Of a stretch of DNA of 64,000 nt, positions 58,301 through 64,000 are shown piece after piece. The position numbers and the translations under genes are program-made. A model generated the notes under the pieces. That model made no database searches, was not told the DNA's origin, and saw only the letters and a list, made by a program, of their open reading frames with translations. This DNA is from Bimuria novae-zelandiae CBS 107.79 (taxonomy: Eukaryota; Ascomycota; Dothideomycetes; Pleosporales; Didymosphaeriaceae), in assembly GCA_010015655.1 (NCBI GenBank), contig ML976739.1:262193-326192 (forward strand), written 5' to 3'. Every line of letters begins with the position of its first letter. Positions within the stretch are counted from its first letter, which is position 1.

Positions 58301-59606
58301 TCATCACCAGGATCTTCCACGCCATCAGTACTCGCTGGGAAAATTTCAGCAATGACGTGATAGACAAAGTAGGCAAGGTCTCACATGAGACATTTGTAAA
58401 CATCAGGACAGTCCGATGGCTCGTCCTCGAGGATTATTTTCGAAAAAGACACGCAGCTGCCATTAGTGACACTCTCGCCGTCGGAACAAAGCGAGCGATC
58501 TACACCGGCTCCATTTACGGATTGAACTACGCAAGCGCAGCCTTCGTAACTGTATTTCTCATGTGGTGGGGGGCCTACCTTGTATCCAAAGGCGAATTTA
58601 CATTGACCGACATTATCACCGCCTTGAACGTACTCATGCTGAGCGTCGCCCACGTCGCTCACATTGCCCACATCGGATTCTATATTCCCCAGATTAATGT
58701 GTCCAAGGACGCAGCCTCTCGCATCATGCGCCTTATGAGTGTCCCGCAAGACTCTAAAGAGCTGGTCGGCACTCAGCAACTTTTCAGCGCGGGCGACACC
58801 GCCTTCGACAATGTCAATTTCGCTTACCCAACCCGAATGAACCACAAAGTTCTCCGCAACGTCAGCCTTGACATACCAAAGGGGAGCTGCACCGCCATAG
58901 TCGGCACCTCAGGATCCGGAAAATCCACCATCGCTGCGCTCCTCCTCAAGCTCTACCAGACCGGCACAAAACCCTCGCGTTTTAACCCAGACATATCGAT
59001 CTCGAGACAAGACATCAAAACCCTACACACCTTGACGCTCCGCTCCTGCATAGCCATCGTGTCGCAAACGCCGGTCCTCTTCCCTAGCACTATCGTCGAA
59101 AACATCACCTACGGCATCGATCCCCCAGCAGCCTCATAACCGACGAGAATGTCTGCGCTGCCGCCTTCGCCGCCGGCTGCGATGACTTCATTGACTCTCT
59201 GCCCTCAGGCTACCGCACGCTCGTTGGCGACGGCGGCACCGGGTTCTCAGGCGGCCAGGCCCAACGCATCGCCATCGCCCGCGCGTTCGTGCGCTCTCCG
59301 GACATCCTCATCCTCGACGAAGCCACCTCTGCGCTCGACGTCGAATCCGCACGCCTCGTCCGCGACACGGTCCAGCGGCTCGTGCGCGAGAGCAAGCGGG
59401 ACCCCGTGTGGCCAGAGAGAGTGGATAATACGAGTAAGGCGACGAAGAGGCTGAGCGCGAGGATCAGCCAGATGCAGGCGAGGAAGGGGATGACGGTCCT
59501 AGTTATCACACATGCGAGGGAGATGATGAGGGTGTGTGAGCAGGTTATCATGTTGGAGAACGGAAGGGTGGTGGAGGAGGGCGAGTATGAACACTTAAGG
59601 AGGTAA
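55302..59606 (+). pseudogene. Broken STE6-type full ABC transporter (a-factor exporter family)
   Basis: Exons 55302-55775, 55825-56488 and 56533-59606 would give about 1,370 residues (TMD-NBD-TMD-NBD). STE6 exports prenylated mating peptides. Seen: Walker A GKSGSGKST and GTSGSGKST, Walker B LILDESTSALD and ILILDEATSALD, signature LSGG in NBD1 and FSGGQAQRIAIARA in NBD2, and H-loops VITHD and VITHA. Three lesions: a frame shift near 55692-55695 (RSARGRI continues as GALLRKDMAWYD two frames on, compatible with loss of two T); TAG at 56953-56955 exactly at Q of the NBD1 LSGGQ, followed by RQRLALARA in frame; and loss of one C in a C run at 59122-59126, after which PSSLITDENV resumes. Flanking conserved genes show no such errors, so real decay is likelier than sequencing error, though not certain. 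Confidence 0.82.
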
Positions 59607-60003
59607 AGGGGGCCGTTTTCGAGGTTATTGAGGGGCGAGGCCGGGACGGGAGATGGTGATGGGGAGTTCATTTGAGGGTGGGGAGTCCAAGAGACTGGGG
59701 CCTTGTTTTCCATGCGCCTTGAGATGTTTTCCTGATTCTTGTATATACATGCTCATGCTTTGACTTTCTGGATAGTGCTCAAGTAATGCAGCACAGTAAG
59801 ACCGAAGGTGACCTTTGTTAATTTTGTACACCCGACTGAATTCCCACGTTGCGTCATCACTCCTAGAAATACAGGCGTGATTCTCGTCTTGAATGACCGA
59901 AGGTGTGTTTCGAGCTGCTGACGTATTTATACTCTTGCCACCCTTACTCTTAGCTACGTCGGTTTCAACACAAGACTCGGATTCTCAATCACCGGCTCCG
60001 TCT
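59607..60003. other. 3' flank of the STE6-like gene
   Basis: 397 bp with no recognised feature. Confidence 0.35.
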
Positions 60004-60174
60004 CTACTTGAGGAATTTCCACTGTCCCACCATCTCTACGAACATGGTCTTGAGGGCAATCATCGCCGCAGCCTTCCCAATGCAGATCCTAGGCCCATTG
60101 GAAAACGCTTGTCTCAAGTCGACCATTGGCTCCTCCGCTAAAAGCAAGGATAATTCGCAGCCATAACTCTCAGG
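60004..60174 (-). pseudogene. Cytochrome P450 C-terminal relic
   Basis: A 56-codon open frame ends at TAG (60006-60004) and reads DLRQAFSNGPRICIGKAAAM, matching the P450 heme loop F-x-x-G-P-R-x-C-x-G with the heme-ligand Cys. It continues as a helix (ALKTMFVEMVGQWKF). A stop lies just upstream and no other P450 region (EXXR, I-helix) is seen nearby, so only the last exon remains. Confidence 0.65.
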
Positions 60175-60712
60175 TTATGGATCGGGATATGGAAAAGGCA
60201 GTCAGATGAAGAGTGGCAACAGGGACAAGTCCAACATACAGCTTCATTCGCTTAAGTTTGGTGGACCGAGCACTGTGGTTAGTGCCGTTCAGGAGGGATG
60301 GGAGAGGATGTCGGATGACACTGTCAACTCGTTTTTCAGTCGGAAGAACATTGTACAGAGAACAACAGTCGAGGTCACAAGCGACGGAAAGGTTTAGAGC
60401 GCAGTTCGAGCACTTGTATTTTTAGACGCTGTAAGTCCGGCTTTGAATAGCTGTATACAGATGTCTACACAGATAGACTAATTGCGAGTGCCTTTCGGGG
60501 CGGTGAGATGTGGAGAGTGTGTGCATGCGGACAACTCGTTGATGTGGAGAGTTGAGGCTCTAGCCAGGTTAGCACTAGTGCGGCTTAGTGTCCTGCGTCA
60601 TGCGCCGTGTCGCGTGGACTGCGGCTCAGACCGTCAGACAAGCCTCACTCAACGATAACATCCGTCACACCACCTTCCATTCTTCCCATCTCTCCAGACA
60701 TGCCTACATAAC
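60175..60712. other. ATG15 upstream region
   Basis: 538 bp. A 64-codon + frame at 60206-60397 is unsupported; part (VQEGWERMSDDTVNSFF) loosely resembles a transposase tail. A 3-codon upstream frame precedes ATG15 (separate entry). Confidence 0.35.
60700..60711 (+). promoter_or_regulatory. Minimal upstream reading frame abutting ATG15
   Basis: ATG CCT ACA TAA ends one base before the main ATG at 60713. If the transcript starts upstream, ribosomes would meet it just before the start codon. Transcription start is unknown. Confidence 0.45.
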
Positions 60713-62514
60713 ATGCCGCCACGCGCATTTTGGAATTCTACCTCTCCACTGCTAACAACACTTGCCGTCGTCGGTCAGACGCTCTTCTTTGTTGGTCTGT
60801 TGTCATCCTCCGCTGGTTTCCACGTGTTTGGCGCTAGGCATCAACCGCCACCCGCAGGAACTCCGCAAAACAATGCCTTAACAGCGTCAAATCTAGCATC
60901 AGATGGAGTGAAGCTTAGACATGTTTTCCATCATGGCGCAGGGCAGCCAGGACCCAGCGCGCGAAGACTGGACATATCGTCTGAACGGGTGGCCGTTGAA
61001 GCTGCTTCTGCAGCTCACTTCGGACCGTTTCCCATTCGTACATCTCCCTTGAGGATCGACAAGTCACCGTTGCAAATTTATGCCCCGCAAAAACAGCCAA
61101 TGTCGCCTATATGGCACCCGGAGTACGTCATGGGACCTGATGTGAAAGATAAGCAGACGATTCTCAACTTCGCCAACATGTCTGAAGACGCGTATAAGCC
61201 GGGCCGGGATGATCCGGAATGGCTTGATGTAGGCAACGACTGGTCCAGCTCCATTCCATTCGGTTGGGAGGACACGGGAATTCGAGGACATGTCTTCAGC
61301 GATGATACCAACTCAACGGTCATCCTATCAGTCAAAGGCACCACTGTAGCCATGTTCGAAGGCAACGGCACGTCGGGACGTGATAAAGACAACGACAATC
61401 TGTTCGGTTCATGCTGCTGCGGTCAAGGTGGTCCATACCTCTGGCGACAGGTTTGCGATTGTATGACCGGCACGTACACGTGCGACCAAAAGTGCGTCAA
61501 GGACGAACTCGTCAAACCCAATCGATACTTTGAGGCTACTCTGGAGCTGTTCGATGAGGTCATCCAGCTCTATCCTAAGGCGAACATCATCACCACCGGC
61601 CACAGCTTGGGAGGAGTTCTCGCATCTTTTATTGGTCTGCGGCATGGTATCCCAGCAATCACCTTCGAGGCATATCCTCAGGCTCTGGCAGCGGCTCGGC
61701 TGGGATTAGCGGTCACCGGCCAGGATTCACCTCTCCGGGAAAACACCGGGGCCTTTCATTTTGGACACACCGCGGATCCGATATACATGGGAACGTGTAA
61801 CGGTGGTTCGAGCTTTTGTTCCATTGCGGGCTACGCGTTTGAGACTGTCTGTCACACAGGAAAGCGTTGCGCATACGATGTTGTGAAGGACTGGGGCTGG
61901 CGCCAAAGCACTCAGACTCATCGACTGCGGTACGCGATTGAGAACGTCTACGCCAAATACGACGACGCCGCTCCGTGCGAGGATGAGGATGTTAACTGCG
62001 TGGATTGTTATCTTTGGAAGTTCGAAAACGGTACAAAGAAAGAACCCACTACGACTACAACTACAACGAGCTCCTCGTCAGCCTCTATGACACGCACCGA
62101 GACTTGTAAAACGCCAGGATGGTGGGGTTGCCGGGATGCGACAACGACCACAACAACCCCACCTACAACGACGACTAATAGCGCGACATCGTCGACGAGT
62201 ACTTGCAAAACGGTGGGTTTCACTTCCTAATTAATATACACGTGTACAGCTGCTGACTTGAACAGCCCGGCTGGTTCGGGTGCAAGGACAAGACCACTAG
62301 CGACACCACCACTACTGATGAAGCAACAACGACAACGACCTGCACCAGCCCAGGTTGGTTCGGACGGTGTCTAGATCCAACGCCCACCACGACAATAGCA
62401 GAGGCGGTTCATGCGTATTGGCGAACGTCACCAACGGCGACGCAAACGGCGCATGCACAGGCTGCTGCTGCGTATTGGCGGACTGAGCCCACCGCAACCC
62501 AGACTTCTCCGTAG
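60713..62514 (+). CDS. ATG15: Autophagy-related vacuolar lipase
   Basis: Two exons (60713-62212, 62266-62514; intron GTGGGT..ACAG) give 582 residues. ATG15 is a membrane-anchored phospholipase that breaks autophagic bodies in the vacuole. A signal-anchor helix covers about residues 10-33. The lipase core has GHSLGG with nucleophile S298, preceded by TTGHS, and Cys-rich segments ([23 protein letters not shown]) that form the family's disulfide region. CVDCYLWKF closes the catalytic part. The C-terminal tail is Thr/Ser-rich with three copies of a C-x-T/S-PGWxGC-x-D motif, two in exon 1/2 split by the intron, as in other Pezizomycotina ATG15. Normal length. Confidence 0.92.
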
Positions 62515-62703
62515 ACCATGTTCGCCTCATAGAAGTACATGCATGTAGCGTCTTAGATACCATTTGTCGATTCTCAGAGTGAAAACCTATAAATGTACTG
62601 ATCAAGTAAATCCATGAATCGATCCACTTTAGGCCCCCCAAGACGCGTTGCTTCCTCATTCGCGTTGCCTACCCCATGCAGTTAGCTCTGTACGCTCCAG
62701 CTC

Positions 62704-63857
62704 CTACCATGACTTACCATCATCCTGACTTTCTTCCCGCCACAGCCGATGATGTCTAGCGTAAGTATCGACACGCATATTGTCAATGCCAATAGACAAT
62801 CTCACCGCATATGCCCGCTCATTGAACTCTTCCGAAAACGGCCGGTATTGCGGACACCTGCACACATACAACGCACACAGCGTCTTCAAAGCCTCCTTTG
62901 TAAGCTACTCGATATTGCTTAGGGCATCGGAGTACTCCGAGCACCTGTCCAGATCATTGCCGATCATATGCAGAATGAACAGGGCGATGAGCACAGTCGG
63001 CCAGTCTTAAGCGCGGTTCCGCAATATCAATCTCTGCATAGCCGACAACATTCCTGGAAAAAGACTCTGAAGTTTATCCTCTGCATCAATGACAGTGTTC
63101 TCCTCTACATCGATAGCCATGTATCTCCCAGCGTGAGGAAACGCCACATTTTTCGGTAGACTAGTGACAGGAGCCTGCTCCTTCGTTAACGCGTAGTCCG
63201 TTACGTCGAGGACGTGGACTCTTGGATGTGCACACCAGCCCCCAAGATGCGTTTCTAGCTTAGCCTCTCGCGCGGTGAGGGATTCGGTGTCGAGCTGGAG
63301 TTCCGCCCGAAGGGGAGGTACCTGCCAGGTTCTTCGAGGTTGTGCAGCATGATGAGGCAGCGGAGGGCTGTGAGAATCACTGCGTGCTCTGCGACGGTCA
63401 ACTCCTCGTCCTCCTCAAGGCCAGAAAGGAGATGAATCTGGTACTGAGCGGCGTGCTGCAGGGTTGCTTCGGTCATACGCTCGTGTGTGTCGCCCTAGCG
63501 GTCGTGGAGAGTGGAAAATCGATACAACAAGTCGATTTGGGCTTTTCCTAGGGATACGGTGGGACCCTAGAAATATCTGAGGTCGTTAACGATGTGAATG
63601 GAGTGGATGGGGGTGTAGAAGGTTTAATCGAGTGTGAGGAGGAGGTCGCTGGATGGTTCGCGGAGGAGCCATTGGGAGGGGTTGAGTTGGATTGCGGCTT
63701 TGGGAGGGGTCAGTTTGAGAAGAGTTAAGGGTGTAGGCTGGGCCCGGGTACTTTGGAATGCTGAAGCGAAGCCCTGCGTGAGGGCTTTTTGGGATTGGCA
63801 CGGGAGTGGAGGTTCTGGAGCCGATGCTAGACAAGCGGAACATGGGTTAGGAAGGGC
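62704..63857 (-). pseudogene. Decayed Zn2Cys6-type fungal transcription factor
   Basis: The minus strand holds a long frame with scattered stops. It begins with PCSACLASAPEPPLPC, like the second half of a fungal zinc cluster, and continues WLLREPSSDLLLTLD, THERMTEATLQHAAQYQIHL and VAEHAVILTALRC; after a frame change near 63325 it reads LTAREAKLETHLGG, LFILHMIGNDLDRC and a CPQYRPFSEEF end typical of fungal-specific regulators, closing at TAG 62706-62704. In-frame stops occur at 63626-63624 (TAA), 63569-63567 (TAG), 63497-63495 (TAG), 63009-63007 (TAA) and 62907-62905 (TAG). Each could come from CAA or CAG by C-to-T. The start lies in or beyond the window edge, possibly after a TTTTCTCAG acceptor. 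Family assignment is moderate. Confidence 0.55.
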
Positions 63858-64000
63858 TGAGAAAATACCACACTAGGAAGTATCAGTTTACGGTACATTG
63901 ACTAAGGACTATGGGTGAGAAAGACCTTTCTGTCCTGAGCGATACATGGGAGGCAGCGCGCATTCTCCGTCGATATGGCGGGGTCTGAGTGTATTAAGAA

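Noticed and set aside
60206..60397. Possible transposase tail (VQEGWERMSDDTVNSFF)
   Set aside because: Similarity to Tc1/pogo-type ends is vague; no terminal repeats or catalytic residues.
1..64000. CRISPR arrays, operons, riboswitches, prophage
   Set aside because: The window is eukaryotic nuclear DNA with spliceosomal introns; no such structure was seen.

Overview
This 64 kb window is nuclear DNA of a filamentous ascomycete (Pezizomycotina). The evidence is short introns of about 40-125 nt with GT..AG ends and CTAAC/CTGAC branch sites, ascomycete-type proteins (PalI/SUR7, PHO4/NUC-1-like bHLH, STE6-type exporter, DUF3425-type bZIP, Zn2Cys6-type regulator), and moderately GC-rich monocistronic genes on both strands. 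A dothideomycete is my guess, but nothing here proves the class. A 65-base run of N marks an assembly gap at 41226-41290. I rebuilt exon structures by hand from splice signals, reading frame and family knowledge.

Layout, left to right. 1-18 kb: a SUR7/PalI membrane protein, PNG1-type peptide N-glycanase, the U3 snoRNP protein UTP4, a CSC1/OSCA-type channel and a sugar transporter, separated by long gene-poor stretches. 18.3-27.0 kb: one very large, disordered, repeat-rich protein locus with conserved islands but no family I can name; it shows frame changes and in-frame stops that may be introns or damage. 27-35.6 kb: ATP synthase delta subunit, a secreted GH43 arabinanase, eIF3a, and a three-exon G-protein gamma subunit that is easily missed. 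37-42.5 kb: a NUC-1/PHO4-like bHLH factor and a decayed bZIP gene split by the gap. 43-54.7 kb: peroxisomal enoyl-CoA hydratase/isomerase, SDR, xylulokinase, MMT-type mitochondrial metal transporter, WDR6/Rtt10 and a Chp1/PBDC1-like eEF1A chaperone. 55-64 kb: a broken STE6-type ABC exporter, a P450 relic, the autophagy lipase ATG15 and a decayed Zn2Cys6-type regulator.

Functional themes: housekeeping for ribosome and translation (UTP4, eIF3a, WDR6, Chp1), mitochondria (ATP16, MMT), pentose and plant-wall sugar use (arabinanase, sugar transporter, xylulokinase) and pheromone/G-protein signalling (gamma subunit intact, STE6 broken). There is no operon-like organisation. The most notable biology is the giant repeat protein and the clustering of lesions in a few dispensable genes while the housekeeping reading frames stay clean. 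Most nonsense codons in the decayed genes sit where a C-to-T change in CAA or CAG would create them, which resembles, but does not prove, repeat-induced point mutation.
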